Shown here: positions 11,466 to 22,182 of the stretch, one piece after another
Position numbering within the stretch: position 1 is the stretch's first letter
Layout of the letters: every line of letters starts with the position of its first letter
Source: Niebla homalea
Taxonomy: Eukaryota > Ascomycota > Lecanoromycetes > Lecanorales > Ramalinaceae
NCBI GenBank assembly: GCA_019925105.1
Contig: JAHGAU010000002.1
Location: 868,001 to 932,000, forward strand
Reading direction: 5' to 3'
DNA length: 64,000 bases
Notes under the pieces: generated by a model
Databases searched by the model: none
Told to the model about the DNA's origin: nothing
Seen by the model: the letters and a program-made list of their open reading frames with translations, nothing else
Position numbers and translations under genes: made by a program

Positions 11466-13021
11466 ATGGCTGTCAGCTCAGATGCACAACATTTGCTCAT
11501 CGAGTCATGGACTCTTTATGCAGTCACCATTCTTGTGACAGCAGCCAGAATGTACAACCATATGGTGATCTTGCAACAAGGGAAAAACCGCTGACCTGGA
11601 TCGTAGGATGTCGAGACGATTGCTGTTGGGCTCGTGGAAAAAGCTCCAGATTGATGACTACTTGATGATGATTGTCATTGTAAGTATCATCAACATACAT
11701 TTGACGCCCCTGCAATGTGACATGGGCGGTTAAGGGGGCTTTGAAATGCTGACTGCAAACATAGCTATTCTTCACGGTCGTGATAGTAGGCCTCAACACA
11801 ACGGCCAGAAACCTTAGTAGTTACCTGCCTCCGGGCGTGTACGAAACCTTAACCCCAGCAGAAGTCGCCAATGCAGTCTATGGGAGTAAATGGGTCTTCG
11901 TTACGGAGGAATTCCAACTGGCCACCTTGTGGCTTTCCAAAGCATGCCTCCTAATATTATACTCGTCCATGACGTGAGTCGCCCATACTTTGAATTAATT
12001 CCCATACATGCGCACACTGGAAGCCTTGGCTGACTGAGCGGCATCTCACAGGATCGGCCTTCCAAGACAGCATAGGATTGTGAAATACGTTGGGATTTAC
12101 ACCGCTTTTGGCTACGTGATCACCAATGTCTTTTTTCTCGCTTTTTGGTGTCGGCCAATCCAGCAATATTGGCAGGTGCCTGTTGATAACAGCCAATGTG
12201 CTAGCTATTACCACCACATTATCTTTGTCGGTCGCCTTCTCGGATATCCTGTATCGTCTGAGGCAAGACTGACTCCATGTTTTACCTAGGCTTCCACCTT
12301 CAACATCTCCTCCGACGTCCTCATGCTGCTCATCCCGATTCCGCTCCTCATCAAGGCTCGCCTTCCCCCCCGCCGCAAGGCTGTCCTCTGTGCCGTCTTC
12401 TCCCTTGGTGTCTTCTGCATTTTGGCGGCGATCTTGAATCGCTACTACAATTTCACCTCTCCCTATGGATCGCTCATCTACCTAAATTGGTACGCGGGAG
12501 AAGGAGCTACTGCAGTGATGGTGGCCAACATCCCGCACTGCTGGCCCGTCCTCAGCCGCATCTTTAGGCTCGGCAGCTTCCAAGCCAGCAGCGGCCAGCG
12601 CCACAGTTCAGGATACAATTCAGGAAGCAGGAGCTACGTCCTCACCTCCTCCAAGACCCCCGTTACGGTAAACAGCCGCCGCCGCCCCTTCGATGAGCAC
12701 GGATACATCCGCAGCGAGAGCGAGGAACGTATCGCCAATGCTGGCACAGGCCCGGGATTTGTCAACACTCCCAGGTCGGACACACAGGGCGGGATTGGGA
12801 TCGCACGAGGCGTCAATGATGACCTCGAATTGGGAAACATGAAGCATCAACATGGGGCACCCTCGCAAGAACCACCATACGTAGGGACGGCCGTAACGGC
12901 AGGCGGGAAAAGCGATAATGGGTGGGGGAGGAACGAGAGCGGGACGATCATCAAGACCGTGAGCATGAATCAGACCTACAGCGACCACGACAGTCAGAGT
13001 CCGGAGAGGAAGATGTTTTGA
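11466..13021 (+). CDS. Pth11/rhodopsin-type seven-helix integral membrane protein
   Basis: Fungal 'rhodopsin domain' integral membrane protein related to Pth11-type receptors but without a CFEM domain. Exons 11466-11551, 11607-11679, 11765-11973, 12052-12226 and 12290-13021; introns 55, 85, 78 and 63 nt; 424 aa. Helix 1 starts at LYAVTILVTAA; then WKKLQIDDYLM (the family DDY motif), VTEEFQLATLWLSKACLLILY, VFFLAFWCRPIQQYW with the conserved Cys/WCRP region, FNISSDVLMLLIPIPLL, and LIYLNWYAGEGATAVMVANIPHCWP in two parts. The last about 150 residues are a hydrophilic Ser/Gly-rich tail. Ligand unknown. The last intron ends in the same 20-nt pattern as introns of four other genes here. Its donor GTCGGT is non-standard, so the exon 4/5 junction is the least certain. 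Confidence 0.85.
12227..12289 (+). repeat. Introner-like intron in the rhodopsin-like gene
   Basis: 63-nt intron whose last 20 nt, tgactccatgttttacctag, match in length and pattern the 3' ends of introns in four other genes in this window. The preceding aggcaagac also resembles the internal aggccatgt of the pantothenate synthetase intron. Confidence 0.5.
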
Positions 13022-13630
13022 AACACAGGGGCGGTGCAAAGAGTCGCTCACGCGGCTGGAGCCTCCATGGTGTGGTGGAGTGACAGAAGCTCTTGCTGTT
13101 GGCTTCCGTCATATGGCCTTTTTTACATGATGGTGTGGTGCGAGAAAGCGGCAGCTCGTGACTGATAGACTTATTTTTGGTTTCGTATCTTGTGTGTTTC
13201 TGCATTAGTGCTGCGAGATGAGCGGATATTTCTTTTGGGATAGGGATTTTGTTGTACAGCACATGTACATATAAGCATGTGGGAGGGAAGCTTGGTATTT
13301 ATATCATAATAGAAATGAAGACAGCCTTCGATGACGTTGTAACATGGAGGATTGTTACTGTATGAATTCAAATTCCATGATGTGACTACAGTATGTTAAT
13401 TCTATTATAATGTGGTCATTGTACAATTATCTCGGGTATCAAAAACTATGAATATCGGTTTTTTGAAACGTACCGATTCACTAATACTTTGAAATCTGTT
13501 TGAAATCTGGAGCACCATAGATACATCATATTGACCTGGTCCATCAGATCCGAACAGCGCTGCCGCCATATTCAACAATTGGAAACATTACAAGGAAAAG
13601 GAGAGATCCTCGACCCAGCTCATCCAATGA
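13022..13630. other. Convergent intergenic region, rhodopsin-like / GMC oxidoreductase
   Basis: 609 bp between stop codons, AT-rich around 13300-13500. No gene or structured repeat recognised. Confidence 0.45.
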
Positions 13631-15846
13631 TCAATGAGAAGTCCCATTAGCAGCACCATGGTCATGGACCCCATTCGCCACTCCATTCATCTTCCCCCCA
13701 TTATTCGCCTTCCAATCCTCCTTGACCATATCCGCGCACTTCTCCCCAATCGCATAGCACGTCGCCTGCAAATGCGCCGCGATCTGCAACGGCATGATAC
13801 TCGCATCCGCCACCCTCAACCCCTTCACGCCATAGACCCTCAATCTCGCGTCCACGACGCCACCTTGGATCCCCTCGGCCCCACCCATGGCGCACGTGCC
13901 CATGGGATGCCAGTCCGTGATCGTGGTGTCGCGGATCCACTGCGTGAAGTCGTGGGAGGCCGGGTCGACATCATCGACGGCCGACGCTGCTGGAGGGAAG
14001 ACGCGTTTCCGGATGATCCCGCTGAGAGGTTCCGTGCGGCAGATCTTGTCCGCAAAGGTCTGGCAGAGCACCATGCTCTTGAAGTCGATCTCGCCGCCGG
14101 GGCCTTGGTAGTATTTCGGGTCGATGACCGGTTTGTCCTCTGTCCTCGTTCGTTCCCCGAGGCCTTTGGAGGGAGGAATGTGCATGCACCCCTGAGTAGA
14201 ACGCGGGGTCAGTGTTGCATCATTGAATGATTAAATTCCAGGAAGATTAATGTAGGTTGAGACACATTCGACATATGCCGGGAAGAAAGGAAATGGAAAG
14301 TCGGTATTGCTTTTTGTAAGATAAAGGTTGCGAGACATTTGATAAATTGGAAGGCAATGCCCCCGAGACCCACTTACTTTTGTGAATGGGTACTGGAGCA
14401 TCATCAGCATGGTGGCGTATTTCTTGCCGGGTTCAGAGGCGTAGTAGGGGTTGTAATTGGAGGTATCAAAGTAGTACTCGATCTGGCCGAGATTCTGATC
14501 CGTGGTGAGCCTGTCGACTTTGATCTCGTCATAAAGGCGACCGCCTTTGGACGAGTGGGAGAGGATCGTCTTGGCCCACTCTTGGAGCTGATCATTGGGG
14601 ATGACTCGGCTGAAGGGAAGGTAGCAGACGGAGCTTGGGATGGCCGTCCTTGGTCCAGCGTGCTCCAGTACATACTGTTTGTCTGCCGCTTCTGCCAGAA
14701 CTGGGTCCACACGCAGGTCCTCTGGGGTACTGACTGAGGCGTCTACCTCGAATATCATCGCCGTCACTATCACGAATGTCAATCTTCTGTTGGCCAAAAA
14801 CTACTCGGCTATGGCAACACGTACTCATATGTTCCTGGAAATTCTCACCCACACAGGGGCTTTCCACTTTACATGGAATGTTTGCAGCCTTCAATACGTC
14901 AGGCTGACCGATACCGGAAAGCTCCAGCAGTTGGGGAGATGAAACGCTCCCACCACAGACTAACACTTCCCCCGAGACATTGACGAGATGGTCTTCACCA
15001 CCATGGCTAAATCTGACGCCTTTGACGACCCAGTCGGCTCCCTCTTTGTCCATCAGAATCTCCTGAGCAATGGCATCGGTCAGCAAACTTAGGTTTGGCC
15101 TTTGGGCTGCAGGCCTGTAGTAGGCTGTAGCTGAATAGCACCGCTCCTGCTTGTCGGGTGTGACAGCTGTAATTGTAGTCCAGCATCCAACATTACTACC
15201 GGAGAAGTGGCTGGCATTAGTTTTGATGCCCAGGCTATTCAAAGTCTTATGCCAGTGCTGATGTGAGGCTCCGTACGTCGCTGAGTAAGTGTTGTGCACA
15301 GGCCCTCCGGTCCCGTGGTATGATTTCTCGTAAAGAGATGAGTTAGTGTTCTGATGTTCCTCAGTGGGCTCATTGAAGTTCTCTGCTTTCTTGAAATAAG
15401 GGCTGGGAGAAGGCATCAGCGAAAGGATCTGAGGCAGGTTTAAGGCCTCACGCCTACAGGATGCTGTCCCAGCCCCATCCCTCATTTCCCAGCTTCTGCC
15501 AGGCGTCATAATCCTCTTTGCACCCTCGATTCCAGGTCATGAAGTTCAGCGCACTCGATCCCCCCAAGACCTTGCCTCTTGCGAAGGGAAGGCTCCTGCC
15601 ATTCAAACCAGATTGCTTAGTCGTCTCGAACTGCCAGTCATGTTCAGACCCGAGCGTTTCTCCGAACCGCCCAGGGACGTTGATTCGGGGGTCGTCATAA
15701 GCTGCCACGCCCGCCTCCAATATTCCGACCTTGAGATTGGCTTGCTCAGAAAGGCGAGTTGCAATGACAAGACCCGACGTTCCTCCCCCAACGATGAGAT
15801 GCGTATACTTCTGGGATAGGAATTCTTCGAGGTCGCTTGATGGCAT
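13631..15846 (-). CDS. GMC-family FAD oxidoreductase
   Basis: Flavoprotein of the glucose-methanol-choline family oxidising an unknown alcohol. Exons 15846-15459... more precisely 15846-15458, 15402-14825, 14766-14378 and 14191-13631; introns 55, 58 and 186 nt; 638 aa. The N-terminal dinucleotide fold is LIVGGGTSGLVIATRLSE with the distal acidic residue in ILEAG. GMC signature 1 is GKVLGGSSALNFMTWNRG, signature 2 is GSVSSPQLLELSGIG. The catalytic His sits in TDWHPMGTCAMGG and the second active-site His in AAHLQATCYAIGEK. No signal peptide or peroxisomal tripeptide, so it is probably cytosolic, unlike secreted aryl-alcohol oxidases. Substrate cannot be told from sequence. The 186-nt third intron belongs to the introner-like family. 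Confidence 0.9.
14192..14377 (-). repeat. Introner-like intron in the GMC oxidoreductase gene
   Basis: 186-nt intron, long for this window. It shares atgtctcg (near 14339) followed by a conserved aagcaat..cga..tcca-type core with the GPAT intron, and its last 20 nt, tgaccccgcgttctactcag, align without gaps to the other family members. Confidence 0.65.
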
Positions 15847-16754
15847 GATGCCACTTGTCCTGGCTCCTTGCCAATAAAAGAATGCGTTGCAATGACAGGA
15901 TGCTCAAGAGATATAAAGCGCCGAGAGGACAACGTTCCAGACTTTTCCGAACACGACGGACCGGACAGGTGACAGTCTCAAAAAAATGTGTTTGGAGCAA
16001 GATCTCGCGAAGCAAAGGATTTGCAGGGGATAAGTACCTTTTACATAGGTAGCGGGTTTTTGGAGCGGGACACCCTAAGGTACCTAAGAAGGTACCTAAG
16101 ACAATACCTAAGCCAGGCGACTGAAGGCTATTCTGGCAAGCTAGTATAGCGTGGAGTTTGCGTCTGGGACGAGCCCAATGAACCAAGAGTTGGAACATTG
16201 CCACTGCTCGCCCGCTGACCTAGAGTTGTCGAGAATCCAAAAGACTCGGGATGTCTTCCTCAGATTGGAAGCCATGATTGAGTCAGGAACCATGGAAATC
16301 GGACAATGGTTGCTTTCCTATTTATTGAAGAACTTAGACAAGAAAAGACAATCGAACTTATGAGGAAAGGACTGTGCTTTGGTGATTGTTGGGAGTAAGT
16401 AGGACAACCGCACGCTCAGTGAGGTGAGAGGAGCTTCTATGCAGAGATGGGGGTCTAGAGGAGTTCTTGATGATTAGGATCGAGGCAGGAGCCCACTGAC
16501 CATTTCCGCACCGCACGTCTTGAACAGAAACTCATTGGAAAAGCTTATGTGCGATTTTGGCCGATTTTGGACCACTCTCTGGTCTGTCCTTTGGTTTTTC
16601 TTTCACCTCACGGAGGTCAAGATGCCACTGAGATCAGATGTAGCTGAGGAGCGGGGCGCGATGAAGGACCGCTCGCCTGACTTTTTTTTTTTGGCTTATC
16701 AGAAATAGTTCCGAGTGCTTATTGCAGAGGAGAAAGCAGGATACTTTACTGTGT
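15847..16754. other. Intergenic region upstream of GMC gene and downstream of ELP4
   Basis: 908 bp between two minus-strand genes; it holds the GMC promoter and the ELP4 3' UTR. It contains the TACCTAAG repeats at 16073-16113 and a T run at 16681-16690. Short open frames here show no protein features. Confidence 0.4.
16073..16113. repeat. Three spaced TACCTAAG direct repeats
   Basis: Within about 41 bp the octamer tacctaag occurs three times, twice inside a longer ggtacctaag unit whose ggtacc core is a palindrome. They lie about 230-270 bp upstream of the GMC start codon. A regulatory role is a guess; similar ACCTAAG/GGTACCT strings are common in fungal intergenic DNA. Confidence 0.5.
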
Positions 16755-18029
16755 TCAGAAGTCAATTGCCTTGGCGGCTGCTCCATCCGCTGCTTCCCCT
16801 GTCTGTGCGGACTCGTCACCTTCTACGGGGGGAAGGTGGTAGGGCGCGACGACGAATCTTCGCCTTCCCAGTGAGAATGCTAGGTCGTTGCCGGCTCCAC
16901 CACCTCGACCCTTTTCTGTCAACGCTGGAAGTTTGTGTATCTTCAACATCCCTTGAGGTTTATCATCAGCCTTTGAACCCTTGGAGCTTGATGACCCTGT
17001 TTGCAAAGGAGGCTCAACAACGACGCTTGAGGGGAAAGGAGAAAGCTCTATGACGCCGTCCATAACGTGTTCCGTCCACCTCACAAGGCCTTGTCCTCGT
17101 GAATAAAGGGAAAGGGGAAGCGTAAGAATGGCGGTAAGCTGATGAGAGAAGCAACGTAGAAGCCGTCTGAGACCATGCAAGAAGGGAAACAACGATTTTG
17201 GATCTGACGCATGAGCTGTGTATGATACAGGAGACAAAATAGCCGGCACTATTAGACGGTGAAGGACGTTGGGGGGTGAATTTGTCAGAGCGTCGGACAA
17301 GTCTCTTAACACTGACTCAAATGAGAATGAGGCTGCATCAGCTGGCACTGGCAATTTCAGATGACGAATGGGACGATACGTGCTTGGATCGAGACGCTTC
17401 GTGAGGTCAAAAGAGTGGCAGAAGGCCCCTGGAGCAGCAGTGGGAGAAGAGTCCAGGTTTGGGCCTGGGCTTTGTCGAGGAGAACCTATGTCACACAAGC
17501 ACGTTAGCGAAATCGAAGATTTATTTTTACGAAGTGCAAGAGCTCAGCGATCAGACGGGGCGAGTGCTCTTCTACCTCTAACGCCAGCGCCGATTGTAGC
17601 TAGATTTTCATATCTCCATGCGATCTTCATCCTACGCTGATCTTGTTCTGATGCGTCGGCCTTTATTGGCGATTGGGTAGGGTCCCTTTCGACGACGCCT
17701 GGCAAATCTTTCGACCAGTGATCTGAAAGGCCAAGTAAGTGGAGCTGGTGGCCCTGCACAAGACCTTCAGCAGCGTAAAATCTCAGCAGCGTGCCAGCAA
17801 AGTCGGTGGATCCATTCTCCTCGATCAACAACGAGCTGCCCAGGGGTAATCCCGAGTGACCAGCCATGAGTTCATCCAATGTTTGTGTGCCAGTGGACGT
17901 TGTGAGACGGCCATCAATTGGGGAGGGTCGTACACCAGGAGGCAGCTGGCTAGAAGAGGATGGGACACCACGACGCGGTCCTAGCGTAGTAGAGCTGCTT
18001 ACTCCAACATTGCGCCTGCTGAATGCCAT
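16755..18029 (-). CDS. ELP4: Elongator complex protein 4
   Basis: RecA-like subunit of Elongator; with Elp5 and Elp6 it forms the ring that helps modify wobble uridines in tRNA. Exons 18029-17576 and 17485-16755; intron 90 nt; 394 aa. The N-terminal region matches fungal Elp4/PAXNEB: SRRNVG, GVRPSPIDGRLTTSTGTQTLDELM split in two, GLPLGSSLLIEENGSTDFAGTLLRFYAAEGLV in two, then MKIAWRYENL and, after the intron, FCHSFDLTKRL. The C-terminus has LKIHKLPAL and LAFSLGRRRFVVAPYHLPP. It lacks a canonical Walker A, as expected for this family. Divergent from RPB8 with only 246 bp between the starts. Confidence 0.93.
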
Positions 18030-18275
18030 TGTTCAATGCCTTGCCCGACGTGGGACAGTGGAGTGGGTAGTCAACTAGTCATAGGCGAGAGGCTCATAGG
18101 CTTTAGGGGAGGCGGACTTGACGCGCTAACGTCACTACGGCAGGCTAGACATTCCACACGCAGCCCAAAACAGCCACACAAGCCCCACAATCAAACGTCG
18201 CTACAGATCTTCGTCACCCCCGTCGATACATGATCCAACACCCTTTCAATTCAGCAGCGAGCAATACACGAAGTC

Positions 18276-18771
18276 ATGACTACCGATTCAAATTTATTCT
18301 CTAGCACATTCCGCCTGACTGAAATCAACGACCTCAAATATGATCGTGTGGCCCGTCTGTCTGGAAGTACTGATGATGGCTCCACTATCCTAACTCTCGA
18401 CGTGAATAGCGAGCTCTTTCCATGTACGGTTGGAGACAAGCTACAAGTACTACTTGCTTCCACTCTTTCACTCGATGGGAGCAGAGATGATGGGAAGGGC
18501 TGGAGGGATGTTGGGCGGGGCGAACCTAGTCTCGCGGATGGTTTCGATTACGTCTGTCATGGGAAGCTCTATCAATTTGACGCCGAAAATGACAAGAGAA
18601 TGTAAGTGTGGTCCAATACTACCTATACTCTATTGCTCCACAGCTAAAGGATGGGCCAATTCCAGCAAAGCCTACATCAGTTTCGGCGGCTTGCTCTTGC
18701 TACTCGATGGTCCCTTCAGTAACCTGAGCTCATTGAAGCAGGACTACCTATACCTCTGTCTGAAGAAGTGA
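18276..18771 (+). CDS. RPB8: RNA polymerases I, II and III shared subunit RPABC3 (Rpb8)
   Basis: Small OB-fold subunit common to the three nuclear RNA polymerases. Exons 18276-18601 and 18666-18771; intron 64 nt; 143 aa, the usual length. It starts at MTTDSNLFSSTF and contains FDKVARLS-like YDRVARLSG, LTLDVNSELFPCTVGD, the loop before DGFDYVCHGKLYQF, and the final strand AYISFGGLLLLLDGP ending LYLCLKK. It is convergent with the Nudix gene, only 93 bp from its stop. Confidence 0.95.
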
Positions 18772-18864
18772 TCAGCATTCGATGAATATGCTTTTTGCAA
18801 TCCTTAGCGAGGGCGCTATGGCACAGCTGTTCTAACATTTGGGTTGGCCGATATCGAGTTTCTC

Positions 18865-19872
18865 CTAAGACGGTCCTGTAGGGAAGGGAAGTGGACGGTG
18901 GATTCTAGAGACAATCTCGACGTAATCCACTTCGTTTTCCGCGGTCACCTCGCCATGTCGTATCAGAAAATCCAGCAGTACCAGAGCGCAATTCGGTTTG
19001 AACTCGCCCAACACCAAGACGCTCATCACCTCCTCGACAGACCAGAGGTAGAAGTCCTCCACTTCTGTGTCATTAGGCCTCGGCCTGACATTCGGCCCTA
19101 TTTCCATGTCGTACACATACTCGACTTCAGGCTGGAGAAGTCCCACTTCTCCGCCAGCTTTGTCATCGCGAATGTGGAAATGGGAAGTGGTGCCGCAGGG
19201 AACAGCATTCGAGCGAACGAGCTGTTCTGAGAAGGAGGCCTCTTCGGACGCCTCTCGCACGAGGCACTCAAACGGTTTCTCTCCTGTTGCAAGTCCTCCG
19301 GCGACGGTGTTATCAAGCATGCCGCCATAGGTCTGCTTCGTGCTGGCTCGTCTTGGAACCCAGATCATCATGCCCTTCTCAGTCTTTGTATAGACGGTCA
19401 TGTGGACCCCAAAGGTTGGTATTCCGAACAGAGCGCTTGCCGAACGTTCAATACTGATATCCCTTTCGTGACTGCTGTGTCCGAAAATTGGATAAAGCTC
19501 ATTTCGCCAGCCAGTCAGGATCTTGAATGCCTTCAGCTCTCTGGCCTGCTCGACCGTTTGCTTGATGATTTCGCTCTCTGATCTGCGCTGCACTTGAAAG
19601 GGGCTTGGTGTGACGCGTTTTTTGGTATGATCTATGGACCAGCGATCGCCCCATGGCATGGCTTTTACCACCCATTCTGGAATGAAGCCATGCGGACCCG
19701 TAGTCCCTCTACTGCTCTCTAGGTAAAGTTTGAAGTACGAAGATACGAGCGCGTTGTATTCTTCCGGGCTTCTTTCGTAGTATGGAAAGCTTGTCTAAAT
19801 AAGCATGCGCGAACCTGGAGTGGCTGTTACGTACTCGTCACAATCATCTACCAAGTCTAGGAAAGTCTTCAT
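18865..19872 (-). CDS. Nudix hydrolase with N-terminal DUF4743 (thiamine pyrophosphokinase-related type)
   Basis: Exons 19872-19831 and 19794-18865, 323 aa. The N-terminal domain (MKTFLDLVDDCDEY, FPYYERSPEEY, FIPEWVVKAMPW) matches DUF4743, found before Nudix domains in fungal YJR142W-like proteins and plant Nudix20/24. The Nudix domain runs from about residue 130: the box is GGLATGEKPFECLVREASEEAS, seen as GGLATGE, then REASEEAS, so it is close to canonical. YJR142W-like enzymes are reported to hydrolyse oxidised thiamine diphosphate derivatives; that role here is inference. The deduced intron is only 36 nt (gtaaca to tttag) and contains an in-frame TAG, so it must be removed for a full-length protein. 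Confidence 0.85.
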
Positions 19873-20289
19873 CTCAGACAAATTATGACTGTAGAGGCCA
19901 GTGACTTCAAAACGCAAAATTGTCTACGAAGTACACATAACGCAAATCACTCTTTGCAACCCATTCCAAGGATTGTCACCTTCACACCTCAATGCAAATG
20001 AGAATCTTGAGTCACAGAGGTATCTTGTAGTTATGATTACGTTTTGTAGAAACACAAGTGAATCGGAATGAGTTTCGTGCTGCATGACGTTGTGTTTTAA
20101 TTGCTGTGTAGGAAAGCTCTCGCTTATGATCTCGTCAACTCTTGCCCGAGGGGCCGCAAGCTCACAATCTTCAACACTTCCATCAAACTACGGTTTCCAT
20201 CCCTCGTTGCACGCGCATTTCGAATCAAGAAGCTGCCTTCTTGTTGGAGGATTGGAATGGGCTTCAGGCCTCAATAAGATCTGGTGGTC
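19873..20289. promoter_or_regulatory. Divergent intergenic region, Nudix / Hikeshi
   Basis: 417 bp between divergent starts, presumed shared promoter region. Overlapping open frames extend into the Hikeshi gene on the plus strand but have no family support. Confidence 0.4.
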
Positions 20290-20946
20290 ATGGCGGCCAC
20301 TTCTCCATTTGGCCTTATACTCCCCTCGCGGCCTGTTCTCACTGAACCTCAATGCATTTCGCCTACCCAATTTGCCTTTGTCTGCCCCGCTGCACCTCAG
20401 TTCTCTCATATCATCGTCTTCATTCTGCCAGGCTACACCTTGCCCGAAGGAGCGTTGGCTGGAGTCTACTTCCAATGGTCAGGATCAAGTTCGGGATTTA
20501 GCCTTCTTGGGGCCATTGGGAATGACAAGCAAAGTGCCGTATTCCAAGTCAAAGACAGCAGAGCTCCCGACGCACTTGACGACCCAAGTGCGAGACCAGA
20601 GGAAATGATGCTCAATGAATCTACAGACGTGACAGTTGGGATCTCGATTGAGCAAACCGCCGACTTAGCAGTCCAACTCGAAGCGCTTCAAGCCTCCCAA
20701 TCGACCTTGCAATCGGCGGCTTTAATACCGACCAAGAATGTGCAGTCTAAAGCCTCGACTGTGTCAACAAAGTTGTTAGCACAGAGGATAATCAAGAACG
20801 CATTCAACTTTCTAGCCAGCTTTGCAGGCTCTGGCAGCGGAGCTGGACCAGAGATGGTCCCCTTGAAAAGCTTTCAAGAATGGTGGAGCAAATTTGAGCG
20901 CAGAATCGAGAACGATCCTGGATTCCTGGAGAGGGATGATGTCTGA
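20290..20946 (+). CDS. Hikeshi/OPI10-family nuclear import carrier
   Basis: Homologue of human Hikeshi, which carries Hsp70 into the nucleus during heat stress, and of yeast Opi10. Single exon, 218 aa. The N-terminal domain is well matched: FGLILPSRPVLTEPQCISP, TQFAF, FSHIIVFILPGYTLPEGALA, VYFQW, FSLLGAIGNDKQSAVFQV, and TVGISIEQ. The C-terminal domain has AQRIIKNAFNFLASFAG, VPLKSFQEWWSKFERRI and a short acidic tail. The start is the first ATG in the family frame (MAATSPFG). Confidence 0.93.
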   Translation: MAATSPFGLILPSRPVLTEPQCISPTQFAFVCPAAPQFSHIIVFILPGYTLPEGALAGVYFQWSGSSSGFSLLGAIGNDKQSAVFQVKDSRAPDALDDPSARPEEMMLNESTDVTVGISIEQTADLAVQLEALQASQSTLQSAALIPTKNVQSKASTVSTKLLAQRIIKNAFNFLASFAGSGSGAGPEMVPLKSFQEWWSKFERRIENDPGFLERDDV

Positions 20947-22182
20947 AAGCCACCAGGAACAGTCAAAACTCAAATCTGTGACCTCCGTATTGGCAGGAGC
21001 AGGATCAACAGATCGGGATGCATATGAATTGGCTAGCTCATAGCCCGAAGGAACACAGTCTTACCCCTTTAAGTGACATGGCCTGCGGAGGTACAGCATG
21101 CAAGGAATTTCCGTTCTCTTGCCTGAGGAGTTCTATAAAATTGCAGGTTCCTGAATCTCAAGCGAGCTTCGTCGCTACGGCACGTGCGTCCCCTCGAATC
21201 CAGGATACGCGAGAGAAACTGAAAGCGTGAAAGATGTCTGAACCATGTGAGTCGAGGGGTCCTTGCTGGTCATAGAGACGAAACCAGGCAAGTATAAATG
21301 CGAGCTCGGAGCCCCAAATGTGCAATTTGGTGCCGTGGGAACGGTGAGCGGTACTAGTGCAACTGCCAACATCCAAGAGCTTGAGCTCCAGCACTGCTTG
21401 GCATGATTCCAACAGCTGTCAAAAAGGATCCACTATTGCATTCATTGGTCAGGGCAACCATTGGTCCGCTTCGAACCGTGCAAACCTTCATACTCTAAAT
21501 GATGCCAATATTGGCCACTTTACCTCGACGACAACTTTTCGATCGGCAGAAACTCACACATCACCATCCTTCGATCCTGCAACCGAGCTTGTTTAGCCCA
21601 CTGTCATCGTGAGGACTGTCCCTGTTCATTTAATCCCTGAGATGTCAGATACCTTGTTTGGGACCTGGTCGAACTCAAAATTTCGCTATCATCATATCAT
21701 GCCTGCCTGGGATCCCAGGTGTGGTTTAGTGAAACAACCGTTGGCGCCATGACGTTTGAATCTCAGGCGCCACTCTTCAGTCCTCACATCTGGCACTTCC
21801 TGGGCGCTCTCGGTACAAGCCTTAAAACGAATGGGATCGTAAGCCAATTTAGTGGGGACAGACCTTGTGCTTGATCCCTATGGGCATGTCTCAACCATTG
21901 ACCTCGTCTACGCGCCTGTCATGCTCTCCAGTACATCATTCGTCCTATCTCTTACTCCAACCATCCATTGCTTTTCCATTTGAGGTGCACGGGCTCGCCC
22001 TGTCTTTTCTTTCGCAGTCCAAGAGTGAGAAAAGCTGTGGCCTTCTTCCTACAGCTCTGCCTCATCAAGCAACTTACCAGACGGTACATTGACAGTCGAA
22101 ATTGTCCACCTTTACATCAGGTCACTGCTAGCGTTCCAGCACGGTCCATTGTAGCTGCAATCTACGTTCCAGGGCAACGACG
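20947..22182. other. Intergenic region between Hikeshi and the broken DUF3445 gene
   Basis: 1236 bp with many short, overlapping open frames on both strands (for example 21018-21230, 21357-21596 and 21865-22092 on +), none with recognisable domains or plausible splicing into a longer protein. Given the decayed gene just downstream, part of this could be older decayed coding sequence, but I cannot identify a parent. Confidence 0.35.

Noticed and set aside
21300..21600. Possible secreted-protein-like reading on the plus strand
   Set aside because: Only a short frame without signal peptide or known motif; stops on either side.
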